Of a DNA stretch of 64,000 bases, positions 25,238-34,366 are shown piece by piece (the stretch's first letter is position 1; the number at the start of each line of letters is the position of its first letter). The notes under the pieces are model-generated. The model made no database searches. It was not told where the DNA came from and saw only the letters and a program-made list of their open reading frames with translations. The stretch lies in assembly GCF_003001935.1 (NCBI RefSeq), contig NZ_PVNG01000009.1, positions 1-64,000 on the forward strand, given 5' to 3'. This DNA comes from Nonomuraea fuscirosea. GTDB lineage: Bacteria; Actinomycetota; Actinomycetes; Streptosporangiales; Streptosporangiaceae. Position numbers and translations under genes: made by a program.

Positions 25238-26284
25238 TCATCGCGTGCTCCCTTCTGCGGCCGGCCGCCCATGACGGCCGGTGGGCGGTGTGATGGATCC
25301 GGTTCCGGTACGGCGGCTCAGCAGCGCCAGCAGGACCACGGTGAGCAGCCCCAGGGCGGAGAGTTCCAGCTTGTCGATGAAGGTGGCGGCGTTGGCCAGC
25401 ACGCCGAAGGCGGTGTGGCCCACCAGTGCCCCGCCGGCCAGGCAGATGGCGTGCCGGTCCGTCCAGCCGCCGCCCGTCGTCCAGCGGCGTACCAGCCACC
25501 AGGTCAATGTGGCGAGCACGGCCGCGCCCAGCATCGGCGCCGCCACCCAGGCGCCGTGGGTGAAGGCGGGCTGAGCGGCCCCGCCGAACGGGAACAGCAG
25601 CGCCAGATACCCGAACCCGGCCAGCAGCCCGAACCCTGCCGTCACCCAGGGGCCGGGAGCCTGCGTCCCGGCCGGCGCGGGGGAGCGGGCGGGCGCGAGC
25701 ACGCGCAGCGCCACCACCGCGAGCAGCACGACGGCGATCACGCACCCGGCCAGCATCGCGGCCGGCGCCTGGTAGCCGGGGTCGATGGAGGTCGCCACGG
25801 TGAACCGCAGCAGCAGCCCGCCCAGCACGAACACCACCCCGGCGACGATCAGGCCCGTCCGCTTCAGGTACGGCCGGTCGCGCAGGGCCGGGAAGGCCAG
25901 GTCGGTCAGGAGGATCGGCAGCGCCACGCTGAAGACGGCGTGGTAGGGCAGGTTGAGCTCGGTGTAGGCGGTGTTGAGGCCGAGGAACCGGGGCGCCCAG
26001 CCGGCCACCCCGTACATGGTGGGGCTGCTGAGCGCCTGCAGCACCAGCCCTTCCTCGACGATGCCGTACGCCAGCCCGAGCAACAGGACGGACGGCCAGC
26101 CCCCGCGTCGCCGTCGTACCAGCTCACGGATCAGCACCGTCCCGGCGCCGTAGATCGGGATCCACAGCAGCATCAGCCAGATCTGGCTGAGCGGCGGGTT
26201 GCCCAGGGTGAGTTCGGCGATGAGCGGAGTGATCACCGCCAGCAGCAGTGCGGCGCGCCGGCCGCCTCTCGGTCTGTCGTCCAT
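25238..26284 (-). CDS. Multi-pass membrane protein of unknown function
   Basis: A 348-residue protein with about ten hydrophobic segments. The helix AYGIVEEGLVLQALS contains an intramembrane Glu-Glu pair reminiscent of CPBP (Abi) proteases, but the usual following arginine (EExxxR) is missing, so protease activity is not supported. ATG 26284 begins MDDRPRGGRRAALLLAV. Its end overlaps an ATGA that opens a frame of only nine codons, so a coupled downstream gene may have been lost. Confidence 0.75.
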   Translation of the reverse strand: MDDRPRGGRRAALLLAVITPLIAELTLGNPPLSQIWLMLLWIPIYGAGTVLIRELVRRRRGGWPSVLLLGLAYGIVEEGLVLQALSSPTMYGVAGWAPRFLGLNTAYTELNLPYHAVFSVALPILLTDLAFPALRDRPYLKRTGLIVAGVVFVLGGLLLRFTVATSIDPGYQAPAAMLAGCVIAVVLLAVVALRVLAPARSPAPAGTQAPGPWVTAGFGLLAGFGYLALLFPFGGAAQPAFTHGAWVAAPMLGAAVLATLTWWLVRRWTTGGGWTDRHAICLAGGALVGHTAFGVLANAATFIDKLELSALGLLTVVLLALLSRRTGTGSITPPTGRHGRPAAEGSTR

Positions 26285-26607
26285 GGGGATCAGCGTGCCG
26301 GGCGGCGCAGGCCCGGCTCTGCTGGCGAACGGCCGGACCGCGCCAGCCCTCGGTCGCTCGCCCCGCTCCTTTGGATGCCATGGCCGGTGGCTTTGGTTGT
26401 GCCGCACGGGTGACCTTGGTCGTCTGCGCGAAGCTCAAGAGGGCCGCGCGCCCCTGTGGAAGATCGTCCGACGGTGGCAGACTGCGTTCGTGGCGGACTC
26501 CGGTTTCTGCGCGCTCGGCACCCCGCGTGCGGTGCCGGGGTGCGCGGTGAGCCGGCTCGGCGACATCCGCGCCGCCCCACCCCCCGAAGTGAGGAACGGA
26601 GTTCATC
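26285..26607. other. Divergent intergenic region with a hairpin
   Basis: This 323-base region separates two divergent membrane-protein genes. I see no gene in it. A perfect 8-base stem, GCACCCCG (26518-26525) with CGGGGTGC (26536-26543) and a 10-base loop, lies 64 bases before the downstream transporter and could be a leader structure. No recognisable operator was found. Confidence 0.4.
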
Positions 26608-27927
26608 GTGCCGAGTGAGTCTCGATCCATGACCCCCGACGACCGCAAAGTCCTCGCCAGCACCCTGGCCGGCACCACCATCGAGTGGTACGACTTCTTC
26701 ATCTACGCCCAGGCCGCCGGCCTGGTCTTCGGCCCGCTCTTCCTGGCCCCGGTCAACGAGCGGGCCCCCGGCCTGGCGACGCTCATCTCGCTGGCCACGA
26801 TCGGGATCAGCTTCCTGTTCCGGCCGCTCGGCGCGATCATCGCCGGCCGCTACGGCGACCGGCTGGGACGCAAGCGCATGCTCGTGCTGACCCTGCTCCT
26901 CATGGGCGTGGCCACCATGCTCATCGGCCTGCTGCCGCCGTACGAGACGATCGGCGTGGCGGCGCCCATCGCGCTCATCCTCCTGCGCATCATCCAGGGC
27001 TTCTCGGCGGGCGGCGAGTGGGGCGGCGCGGCGCTGCTGGCGGTGGAGCACGCGCCCCGCGACCGCCGCGGCCTGTGGGGCTCCTTCCCCCAGATCGGCG
27101 TGCCGATCGGGCTCATCCTGGCCACCGGCGTGCTGTGGATCATGAGCGCGGTCACCACCCCTGAGCAGTTCCTGGCGTGGGGCTGGCGGGTGCCGTTCCT
27201 GCTCTCGCTGACGCTGATCATCGTCGGCTATCTGGTACGGCGGGCCGTCGAGGAGAGCCCCGTGTTCAAGGAGCTGCAGCAGCGCACCAAGACCTCCGCC
27301 GCGCCGCTGCGCGACCTCTTCCGCGGCCACACCAGGAACGTCGTGCTCACCGCGCTGATCTTCGTGGCCAACAACGCCGCCGGCTACCTGCTCATCGCCT
27401 ACTTCATCAGCTACGGCACCACCGCGCTCGGCCTGCCCCGGCCGTCCGTCCTGCTCGCCACCGTCGCCGGGTCGGTGGCCTGGCTCGTCTTCACGATGTA
27501 CGGCGGCGCGCTGTCGGACCGGATCGGCCGGGTCCGCACCTTCCAGATCGGGTACGCGATCGTGTTCGTGTGGATGATCCCGCTCTTCCTGCTGATGGGG
27601 ACGCGCGACATCTGGCTCTTCGCGGTGGCGATCGTCGTCCTGGCCGTCGGCCTGGGGCTGTCGTACGGCCCCATGTCGGCTCTGTACGCCGAGCTGTTCC
27701 CCGTCGCGGTGCGTTACTCCGGCGCGGCCATCGGCTACGCGCTCGGCGCCATCCTGGGCGGCGCCTTCGCCCCGACGATCGCCGAGGCGCTGGTGCAGGG
27801 CACGGGGTCGGCGTTGTCGATCGGGGTCTACATCATGGTGCTCTGCGTGATCTCGCTGGCGGCCGTCACCATGGTCAAGGACCCGAAGGGAGCCGACCTG
27901 GGGCTGACCCAGCAGACGACCACCTGA
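26608..27927 (+). CDS. MFS metabolite:proton symporter (MHS family)
   Basis: A 439-residue, 12-helix transporter. IEWYDFFIYAQAAGL in helix 1, GRYGDRLGRKRMLV in loop 2-3, and RIIQGFSAGGEWGGAALL in helix 4 are hallmarks of the metabolite:H+ symporter family that includes KgtP, ShiA and ProP. These import dicarboxylates, shikimate or compatible solutes. GTG 26608 has a moderate upstream GAGGAACGGAG. The convergent sulfatase gene ends 43 bases away. Confidence 0.9.
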   Translation: MPSESRSMTPDDRKVLASTLAGTTIEWYDFFIYAQAAGLVFGPLFLAPVNERAPGLATLISLATIGISFLFRPLGAIIAGRYGDRLGRKRMLVLTLLLMGVATMLIGLLPPYETIGVAAPIALILLRIIQGFSAGGEWGGAALLAVEHAPRDRRGLWGSFPQIGVPIGLILATGVLWIMSAVTTPEQFLAWGWRVPFLLSLTLIIVGYLVRRAVEESPVFKELQQRTKTSAAPLRDLFRGHTRNVVLTALIFVANNAAGYLLIAYFISYGTTALGLPRPSVLLATVAGSVAWLVFTMYGGALSDRIGRVRTFQIGYAIVFVWMIPLFLLMGTRDIWLFAVAIVVLAVGLGLSYGPMSALYAELFPVAVRYSGAAIGYALGAILGGAFAPTIAEALVQGTGSALSIGVYIMVLCVISLAAVTMVKDPKGADLGLTQQTTT

Positions 27928-27969
27928 CGCCGCCCGGTCGGCTCACCGGTGACGGGCCCGGCCGCCGGA

Positions 27970-29412
27970 TCAATCGGAGGGGCCGGGCCGGTCGCCGCCC
28001 TGAGGCGGATAGTCCTCCAGCTCCGCGTCGATCGCGTCCCATGCGGTGCTGAGGCGGGCAAGGAGTTCCCCCTCGTGGGCGGCGCGGTTGGCCCGTTCGC
28101 GGGGGTCGGCCGTCACGTCGTACAGCAGATGCTGTGTCGCCTGGCCCTCCTGCTGCGGCAGGACGCGCAGGTACTTCCAGTTCCCGCGGCGCAGTGCGCC
28201 GAACCGCCGCATCCGCCAGAACAGGTCCCGGGCGGGAGCCTGCGCGCCGTCCAGGAGGTAGGGGAGCAGGCTGTGACCGTCCAGCGGATAGGCGGCGTGC
28301 GGCTCGACGCCGGCGGCCTCCAGGATGGTCGCGGTCCAGTCCTGGGTGACGACCGGGACGTCGCTGACCTGGTTGCCGCGGATGCCGGCGGGCCAGCGCA
28401 CGATGGTGGGCACGCGGATGCCGCCCTCGTTGAGCTGCCCCTTCGAACCGGTCAGCGGCCACAGGTACGACCAGCGTTCGCCGCCGTTGTCGCTGGAGAA
28501 GATCACCAGGGTGTCGTCCTGCTTCCCGCTGTCGGCCAGAGCCTTCAGCACCTGGCCGATCCCGGCGTCCATGGCCTCGACCATCGTGCGGTACGTGCTC
28601 AGCGAGCCGCCGTCGTTGTGCGCGAGGATCTGCCCCTCCTCCTGGCCTTCGGTGATGCGCCGGGTGAGATCGTCGCTGACGGCCCTGTCATCGGGGCCCT
28701 CCCAGGGCCAGTGCGGGGCGGTGTAGTTGAGATTGAGCAGCCACGGGCCGCCGCTGTTGTCCCTGATGAAGGCCGCGGCCCGCTCGGACACCGTCCGCGT
28801 GTAGTACTCCAGCGACTCGGTCTTCACCTCGCCCTCGTACAGGTCCGTCTCGCCGCTGCCGCTGATCTTGGAGAAGTAGTCGACGGCGCCGCCCATGTTG
28901 CCGAAGAAGGTGTCCCAGCCGGACTTGACCGGGCCGTAGTCCGGCAGGTAGCCGCAGTGCCACTTGCCGAACATGGCGGTGGCGTAACCGGCCTGCTTGA
29001 GCAGTGAGGCCAGCGTCGGGTGCGCCACGGGAAGGCCGGCGTCCGCGCCCGGACCGGGGATCGGCTCCAGCAGCCCGGCCTTCAGGCGGCCCGGGTGGCG
29101 GCCGGTGTAGAGCGCGAGGCGCGTCGGCGAGCACACCGCCGAGGCCGCGTACCCGTGAGTGAAACGCACGCCCTGGCCGGCCAGGGCGTCCAGATGGGGG
29201 GTGCGGATCTCCGGCGCCCCGTAACAGCTGAGGTCCGCCCAGCCCAGGTCGTCGGCGAAGATGAACAGGATGTTGGGGCGGGAGGGGCGTCCGGCGCTCG
29301 CGGCGGCACGGAACGGCCGCTCCCGCGCCCGCGCCGGGCGAGTCGTTGGCGCCGCGGCGGCGAACGCGGCCGCGCCGGAGGCCAGGACCCCTCTTCTGCT
29401 GAGCCCACCCAT
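27970..29412 (-). CDS. Secreted Tat-exported arylsulfatase (type I sulfatase)
   Basis: A 480-residue type I sulfatase. The N-terminus has a twin-arginine signal (LSRRGVLASGAAAFAAAA). The metal-binding opening is PNILFIFADDLGWADLSCYG, and the formylglycine signature is AVCSPTRLALYTGRHP, with C-x-P-x-R for conversion of the cysteine by an FGE. The later FSSDNGGERW and GSKGQLNEGGIRVPTIVRWP are also typical. ATG 29412 follows GAAAGGAC. It hydrolyses sulfate esters outside the membrane; the substrate could be a sulfated polysaccharide or aryl sulfate. Confidence 0.93.
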   Translation of the reverse strand: MGGLSRRGVLASGAAAFAAAAPTTRPARARERPFRAAASAGRPSRPNILFIFADDLGWADLSCYGAPEIRTPHLDALAGQGVRFTHGYAASAVCSPTRLALYTGRHPGRLKAGLLEPIPGPGADAGLPVAHPTLASLLKQAGYATAMFGKWHCGYLPDYGPVKSGWDTFFGNMGGAVDYFSKISGSGETDLYEGEVKTESLEYYTRTVSERAAAFIRDNSGGPWLLNLNYTAPHWPWEGPDDRAVSDDLTRRITEGQEEGQILAHNDGGSLSTYRTMVEAMDAGIGQVLKALADSGKQDDTLVIFSSDNGGERWSYLWPLTGSKGQLNEGGIRVPTIVRWPAGIRGNQVSDVPVVTQDWTATILEAAGVEPHAAYPLDGHSLLPYLLDGAQAPARDLFWRMRRFGALRRGNWKYLRVLPQQEGQATQHLLYDVTADPRERANRAAHEGELLARLSTAWDAIDAELEDYPPQGGDRPGPSD

Positions 29413-29670
29413 GGAGCCGTCCTTTCGTCGGTGACGGGTCGATGGCGTCGACTGTGGCGGCAGCGCTGTTTCCCGGCTGTTACGCCTCACGACCGGAAGG
29501 CGTCGCGCGTCCTCTCGGCTCGCGACGGACGCGGCGGAAACAGCGGGGAAACTTCGGCGGGGCTACACAAGGGGCTGAGTCAGCGTGCCAAATGAGGGAC
29601 CCCATGGACGGCCCCGCATCGTCCCCGGCCGCCATGCGACCTCCGCGCGAAGATCGATCAGGGAGGACTC

Positions 29671-30240
29671 TTGCTCAAGCGGAAATCCGGCACCCTTCAT
29701 CGCGGCGCGGCCGGGGCCGTCGCCGTGGGACTGCTCGTCATCCTCTCACCGTGGGCCGCCGCCCCGGCGTGGGCGCACAAGCTCCAGATCGGGCAGAAGT
29801 GGTCCAACTTCAGCTACCACCACGTGACCGGCTACAACGATCAATGGGAAGCGCCCATGACGAAGGCGCCCGAGCGCTGGTCGAATCATGACCGGGTCGC
29901 CCTGCGCAGCGCGTCGGGCGCCAACTGCAACGTCAAGGTCGGACGGTACGGCTCATCCCGTTACGGGACCTACTACAGCTACCACGTCAACGGCGGATCC
30001 ACGGGCTGCTACATCACTCTCAACGCCCGGACCATCGCCGAAGACTCCCACCGGTTCCAGAACTTCGTGCACAGCGTCTTCACGCACGAGCTCGGCCATG
30101 GGCTGAGCCTGGCGGACAACGAGCACAACGCCTCGATCATGTGCGAGTGCCGTGACCGGGACACCATGACCCGCCGCCAATCCCACGACAACAGTGACGT
30201 GACGAGCTACTACACCACCGGTTACACGAGGAGGTTCTGA
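29671..30240 (+). CDS. Secreted zinc metalloprotease, snapalysin/metzincin-like
   Basis: A 189-residue protein with a signal peptide (about 1-35, ending APAWA). The zinc site is VFTHELGHGLSLADNEHNAS, i.e. HExxH followed by a possible third ligand (Asp or His), and a Met-turn-like SIMCE lies shortly after. This resembles small actinomycete neutral proteases such as snapalysin, although the conserved glycine of HExxHxxGxxD is a serine here. Four cysteines may form disulfides. The start is TTG 29671 with GGGAGG at 29661-29666. It is coupled to the following lipoprotein. Confidence 0.8.
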   Translation: MLKRKSGTLHRGAAGAVAVGLLVILSPWAAAPAWAHKLQIGQKWSNFSYHHVTGYNDQWEAPMTKAPERWSNHDRVALRSASGANCNVKVGRYGSSRYGTYYSYHVNGGSTGCYITLNARTIAEDSHRFQNFVHSVFTHELGHGLSLADNEHNASIMCECRDRDTMTRRQSHDNSDVTSYYTTGYTRRF

Positions 30241-30944
30241 TGACGAAGCGCCACCTGGTCACGCTCGCCGTCAGCGCGGGCCTCATCCTGTCGTCGGCCG
30301 GTTGCGCGGGCGGCTCGGCCGGGACCACGGCCGCCTCCGCGTACCGAAGCGGCGTGCGCGAGGCGGTCGTGTCCGCCGATTACCCGCGCTTCACCAGTAC
30401 GAAGGAGATGTGGGACGATGCCGACCTGGTGGTACAGGCCACCATCACCGGCCTGCGGACCGCCCGCGACGAACCCGGCCGGATCCTCGGACCCGGCGAC
30501 GACGGCTACGACGACCCCAAGGCCAACCCGTTGTCCGGGCTCGGCCCCGACGAGCTGGCCGAGGCGAAGAAGCAGGCCGAGCGGGAGACCGGCGACATCG
30601 TCACCATCGCCGAGGCGGACATCACCCGCGTGTTCAAAGGCGACCTCGCCGGCGGAGGCTCGATCGAGGTCCGGCAACTGGGCGGGGAACTCGACGGCGA
30701 GAAGCTGACCGCGCAGGACGAGGTCAAGCTGGAGCAGAACGAGAGTTACCTGTTGTTCGTGCACTCTTGGGACGACACCCAGGACACCACCCTCGTCAAT
30801 CCAGGACAGGGCCAGTATGTCGCGACGGGGCCGGACGGCAGGGCGGCGACACCGGCCGGGGAAGCCGACACCTACGCACCGCTGCCCGGCAACCCGCTCC
30901 AGATCACCCTGGCCGAGCTGAAAGATCTCGCCCAGGGCGGCTGA
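30240..30944 (+). CDS. Lipoprotein of unknown function, coupled to the metalloprotease
   Basis: A 234-residue lipoprotein: signal LVTLAVSAGLILSSAGC with a lipobox (SSAGC), then an Ala/Gly/Ser linker. The mature part is acidic and includes DADLVVQATITGLRTARDEP, TRVFKGDLAGGGSIEVRQLG and SYLLFVHSWD, a beta-rich pattern seen in many small actinomycete lipoproteins. Its ATG (30240) overlaps the last base of the protease stop (TGATG), so co-translation is expected. A role as anchor, inhibitor or substrate-binding partner of the protease is inferred only from this coupling. Confidence 0.78.
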   Translation: MTKRHLVTLAVSAGLILSSAGCAGGSAGTTAASAYRSGVREAVVSADYPRFTSTKEMWDDADLVVQATITGLRTARDEPGRILGPGDDGYDDPKANPLSGLGPDELAEAKKQAERETGDIVTIAEADITRVFKGDLAGGGSIEVRQLGGELDGEKLTAQDEVKLEQNESYLLFVHSWDDTQDTTLVNPGQGQYVATGPDGRAATPAGEADTYAPLPGNPLQITLAELKDLAQGG

Positions 30945-30993
30945 GTGATCCGCGGGCACGGCCACCCCGCGCGGAGCGCGTGCCCGATCGCGG

Positions 30994-32049
30994 TCATCGC
31001 CGGGTGGACTCGCGCACGACCAGGCGCCACTCGACCGGTTCGGTGTCGGCCGCCGCCTCCTCGCCCAGGGCCAGCCGCGCGCAGCGGGCGCCCTGGGCGC
31101 GCAGGTTCTGCGCGACGGTGGTCAGTCCGGCGGCGGCGGCCGCGTCGGTGCCGTCCCAGCCGGTGACGGCGAGATCGCCGGGGACGGTGAGACCGGCGCG
31201 GGCGGCCGCGCGCAGCAGGCCCAGGGCGAGCTCGTCGCTCATGGCCATGACGGCGTCAGGCGCGTCCGGCCCCGTCAAGAATGCCGTGGCCAGGGCGTCG
31301 GCCTCGCTCGCGCTGTTGCGTGCGCACACCGCGACCCGCACCCGCGGCCATCGCCCGCCGCCCGCCTCCCAGGCGTCGCGGACTCCGCGCAGGCGTTCCC
31401 GGGTCACGCGGAACGTGGCCTCGGCCGGATCCAGCCCGCCGCGGATCCCCGGCGTACGGGCGCGATCGAGTGGGAAGCTGAGCACCATCGGCCGCCGCGC
31501 GCCGGCGAAGGCCTCGGTGGCGACGGCGCGGGCCGCGGCGCGGTTGTCGATGGCCACGAACGGCAGATCCCCGTGGTGCGGCCCGCCGTGCACGGCGACG
31601 GGGAGGCCGGTGGCTGCCACCGCCGGCAGCACGGGGTCGTCGTCGCTGGTCGTCCAGACGACGAACCCGTCCACCGCGGCCTCGGCGACCCGGTCCGTGT
31701 CGGACGGCGCCCCGGTGATGGGCACGATCGTGAGCCCCAGGCCGTGACCGGCGCAGACCTCGGCGACCCCGGCCAGGAACCGGGTGGCCTGGGGATCCTC
31801 GAAGGCGTAGGTGAGGTGCTCGCCCAGCACCACCCCGAGGCTGCCGGTCCGTCCCCGGCGCAGCGAGCGGGCCCCCGGATGAGGACCCGGATATCCCAGC
31901 CGGGCGGCGGCCTCGCGGACCCTGGCCCGGGTGGGTTCGGCGACGCGATCGGGCTGGGCGTAGGTGTAGGAGACGGTCATCACCGAGACCTTCGCCGCAC
32001 GGGCCACCTCCGCCATGGTCGGCCGGAGCCGAGAGGGGTCTTTGGCCAT
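30994..32049 (-). CDS. LacI family transcriptional regulator
   Basis: A 351-residue repressor. The N-terminal domain reads PTMAEVARAAKVSVMTVSYTYAQPDRVAE with the LacI recognition helix, then a GYPGPHPGARSLRRGR hinge, then a periplasmic-binding-protein-like effector domain (TGSLGVVLGEHL ... GFVVWTTSDDDPVL ... DAVMAMSDELALGLL ... VTGWDGTDAAAAAGLTTVAQ). The recognition helix has SYTYAQ where SRVLN is usual, so its operator may be unusual. ATG 32049 is chosen over an upstream frame that crosses the operator. It is divergent from an MFS gene with two operators between them. Confidence 0.92.
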   Translation of the reverse strand: MAKDPSRLRPTMAEVARAAKVSVMTVSYTYAQPDRVAEPTRARVREAAARLGYPGPHPGARSLRRGRTGSLGVVLGEHLTYAFEDPQATRFLAGVAEVCAGHGLGLTIVPITGAPSDTDRVAEAAVDGFVVWTTSDDDPVLPAVAATGLPVAVHGGPHHGDLPFVAIDNRAAARAVATEAFAGARRPMVLSFPLDRARTPGIRGGLDPAEATFRVTRERLRGVRDAWEAGGGRWPRVRVAVCARNSASEADALATAFLTGPDAPDAVMAMSDELALGLLRAAARAGLTVPGDLAVTGWDGTDAAAAAGLTTVAQNLRAQGARCARLALGEEAAADTEPVEWRLVVRESTRR

Positions 32050-32063
32050 GCCCCACTCTAACC

Positions 32064-32098
32064 TGTGTATCGTTAAACAGCATGTGTACCGATACACA
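32064..32098. promoter_or_regulatory. Two-site operator between LacI gene and MFS gene
   Basis: TGTGTACCGATACACA (32083-32098) is an inverted repeat with perfect 6-base arms, and TGTGTATCGTTAAACA (32064-32079) matches it at 13 of 16 positions, 19 bases away. They lie 15 and 34 bases upstream of the LacI start. The perfect copy covers the first codons of the MFS gene. Confidence 0.75.
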
Positions 32099-33410
32099 AG
32101 CGAGAGATCGGCTCGGGGCCTGGGTGCCGTACGCGCCCTTCGCCGTCTTCGGCGCGTTCTGGGGCGCGTGGGGCGCGTCCGTGCCCGCCATCCGCGACCA
32201 GGCCGGGCTGACCGACGGGCAGCTCGGAACGGCGCTGCTGTTCATCGCCGCAGGTGCGTTGCCCGCCATGCCGCTCGCGGGCCGCGCCGTGGACCGGTGG
32301 GGTCACCGCGTCACGGCGATCACCCTCACGGCGCTCGGCATCGCCGGCATCACCGTGGCCCTCACCGCCCACGGCCTGGCTGCCCTGTGTGCGGGGCTGA
32401 CGCTGCTGGGCGCGTCGTCCGGCGCTGCGGACGTGGCGATCAACGCGGCGGCCGGCGCCGCGGAACGCGCCACCGGCCGTCCGGTCATCACCCGGGCGCA
32501 CGGCGTCTTCTCCCTCGCCGTGGTCGCGGCGAGCCTCGCCACCGGCCTGCTGAACGCCACCGGCCTGCCCGTGGTGGTGCCGTACCTGATGGTCCTGCTC
32601 GCCGCCGGCACCGCGAGCACCGCCATCGTCACCCGCGCCAGGACGCGGACTGACCCGACCCGTCACGATCCCGCCCGCGCACAAGCTTCGGCTGCCCGCC
32701 ACGATCTCGCACACACGGCACCTGATCCGCGCCGTCACGATGACGCTCGCCCGCAAGCCCACCCTGCCCGCACCTCCTCAACCGCGCACGGCCGGCCGAG
32801 TCTGCGCGCTCACCTGCCGCTCCTGTTCGTCGCGGGCGGGCTCGGCGCGCTCGGATTCGCCGTGGAGAACGCGCACCAGAGCTGGAGCGCCGTCTACCTC
32901 GCCGACGCCGTGCACGCCGGACCCGCGCTGATCGGCGCCGGCCCCGCGGTCTTCGCGCTCGCCGTCGCGCTCACCCGCTTCGCGATCAGCGCGGTGAAGA
33001 CCCTGCCCGCCTGGATCGTGCTCACCGCCGGCGCGGCGATCTCGGCGGCGGGGACGTCCCTGCTCGCCCTCACCACGTACCTCCCGCCGGCGCTGCTCGG
33101 GCTGGCCCTCGCCGCCGTGGGCACCGCAGTGCTCTTCCCCACCGTGCTCGGCCTGGCCACCGCCAACGTCCCCGCCGCCGCCCGCGGTGCCGCCACCTCG
33201 GTCGTGTCCACCTTGGCCTATGTCGGCTTCCTCGCCGGGCCGGTGTACGTGGGCTACTGGGCGCAGACCGCCGGGCTGCCGGGCGCCATGCTGGCCGTGG
33301 CCTCCCTGGCCGCCGTCTTGGCCGTGCTGGCCTGGCCCGCGCTCAGAGCCGTCGTCCCCTCGTCCGTACGGCACCGCACCGCCGAACCTACCGGCAGGCC
33401 CCACTCGTGA
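32082..33410 (+). CDS. MFS transporter, probably leaderless and LacI-controlled
   Basis: A 442-residue transporter of 12 helices resembling the small MFS group related to FucP/YbjJ (WGASVPAIRDQAGLTDGQLG, AGRAVDRWGHRVTAI, GAADVAINAAAGAAERATGR). The central cytoplasmic loop (about residues 185-245) is unusually long and His/Arg/Ala-rich, RHDPARAQASAARHDLAH-like. ATG 32082 has no ribosome site and lies within the operator, so a leaderless transcript is likely; GTG 32124 is an alternative start. Divergence from LacI suggests uptake or efflux of a sugar. Confidence 0.85.
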   Translation: MCTDTQARDRLGAWVPYAPFAVFGAFWGAWGASVPAIRDQAGLTDGQLGTALLFIAAGALPAMPLAGRAVDRWGHRVTAITLTALGIAGITVALTAHGLAALCAGLTLLGASSGAADVAINAAAGAAERATGRPVITRAHGVFSLAVVAASLATGLLNATGLPVVVPYLMVLLAAGTASTAIVTRARTRTDPTRHDPARAQASAARHDLAHTAPDPRRHDDARPQAHPARTSSTAHGRPSLRAHLPLLFVAGGLGALGFAVENAHQSWSAVYLADAVHAGPALIGAGPAVFALAVALTRFAISAVKTLPAWIVLTAGAAISAAGTSLLALTTYLPPALLGLALAAVGTAVLFPTVLGLATANVPAAARGAATSVVSTLAYVGFLAGPVYVGYWAQTAGLPGAMLAVASLAAVLAVLAWPALRAVVPSSVRHRTAEPTGRPHS

Positions 33411-33419
33411 ACGCCGTTC

Positions 33420-34109
33420 CTAATACCATTCCTGATTGTCAGGAGCGCAACACATGGATTGCCACAGCTGGACCTTCGCACCGCTGACCCCGCGCGGAGT
33501 GTTGCTGTCCACGTCCAGATACTTCCCGCCGGCTTCCAGCTCGAAGAAATAGCGGCCATTTCTGGTGTTCTGCCAGAAGAACCATACCTGGTTGAGATTA
33601 CCCGGCACGTGCTGCCACATCTGCACCTGGCAGCCGTTGGTGTAGACGCACGGCAGATGCCCGTCCAGGATCATGCCGGTCAAAGCGTTCTGGATGAGAT
33701 ACTTGTTGCTGTTCCCCAGTTTGTGCATCCACCACGACTGCTGCGGCAGGCCGTTGCATTCCCACAGCTGCACCTTGGCCCCGTTGCCGGTGACCCACTT
33801 GTCCGCGTCAAGGCACATCTGGTAGCGGAATGTGGCCCAGCCGCTGAACCAGTAGTAAGGGCCGAAGACCGCGGATGCCCCGGGCAGCGGGGCCGGCGCC
33901 GCCAGCGCGACATCCGCCGGTACGAACCCCGCCGCGGTCAGGTCGGCTTTCTGAGGCTCCGTCACGGGCACGCGATCCGGTGGCTCCGAGCCGGACCGCG
34001 TGGCCGGCGTTCCTGCCGGAGCGGGGTCGGCGAAGGCGGGGCCGACGGCGGAGGTCAGCAGGCAACTGATCGCCGCCAGAACGACGAAGAATAATCTGCG
34101 CAGATGCAT
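33420..34109 (-). CDS. Secreted ricin-type beta-trefoil lectin
   Basis: A 229-residue exported protein with a signal peptide (MHLRRLFFVVLAAISCLLTS to FA). After a Pro-rich spacer, residues about 95-229 form a RICIN/CBM13 beta-trefoil with repeated blocks KVQLWECNGLPQQSWW, QVQMWQHVPGNLNQVW and KVQLWQSMCCAPDNQEW. No catalytic domain is present, so it binds carbohydrate only. ATG 34109 follows GAAAGGGTGAAC. Base composition is AT-richer than the neighbours. It converges with the MFS gene with a 9-base gap. Confidence 0.87.
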   Translation of the reverse strand: MHLRRLFFVVLAAISCLLTSAVGPAFADPAPAGTPATRSGSEPPDRVPVTEPQKADLTAAGFVPADVALAAPAPLPGASAVFGPYYWFSGWATFRYQMCLDADKWVTGNGAKVQLWECNGLPQQSWWMHKLGNSNKYLIQNALTGMILDGHLPCVYTNGCQVQMWQHVPGNLNQVWFFWQNTRNGRYFFELEAGGKYLDVDSNTPRGVSGAKVQLWQSMCCAPDNQEWY

Positions 34110-34366
34110 GTTCACCCTTTCTGAGTTGTCGAGCGGCCGAAAGGTGGTGGCGAAGCCGTGCCGTCGATGGCATTTCTCCTTTAGTTGAGATCGGCTGCTG
34201 GAAGCAGCGGCGGACGATTCCTCGCTCGCCCGATCAGCCATCTCGGCCTATACGTCCTGGGGAACAGGCTGGACGAGACCACGGCCGCAGGGCATCGTGT
34301 TTCGGGGGGCGCCGAAACACCGAGGTCGGCACATGAGGCGCCATTGTCACGGGGGGTAACACGTCG

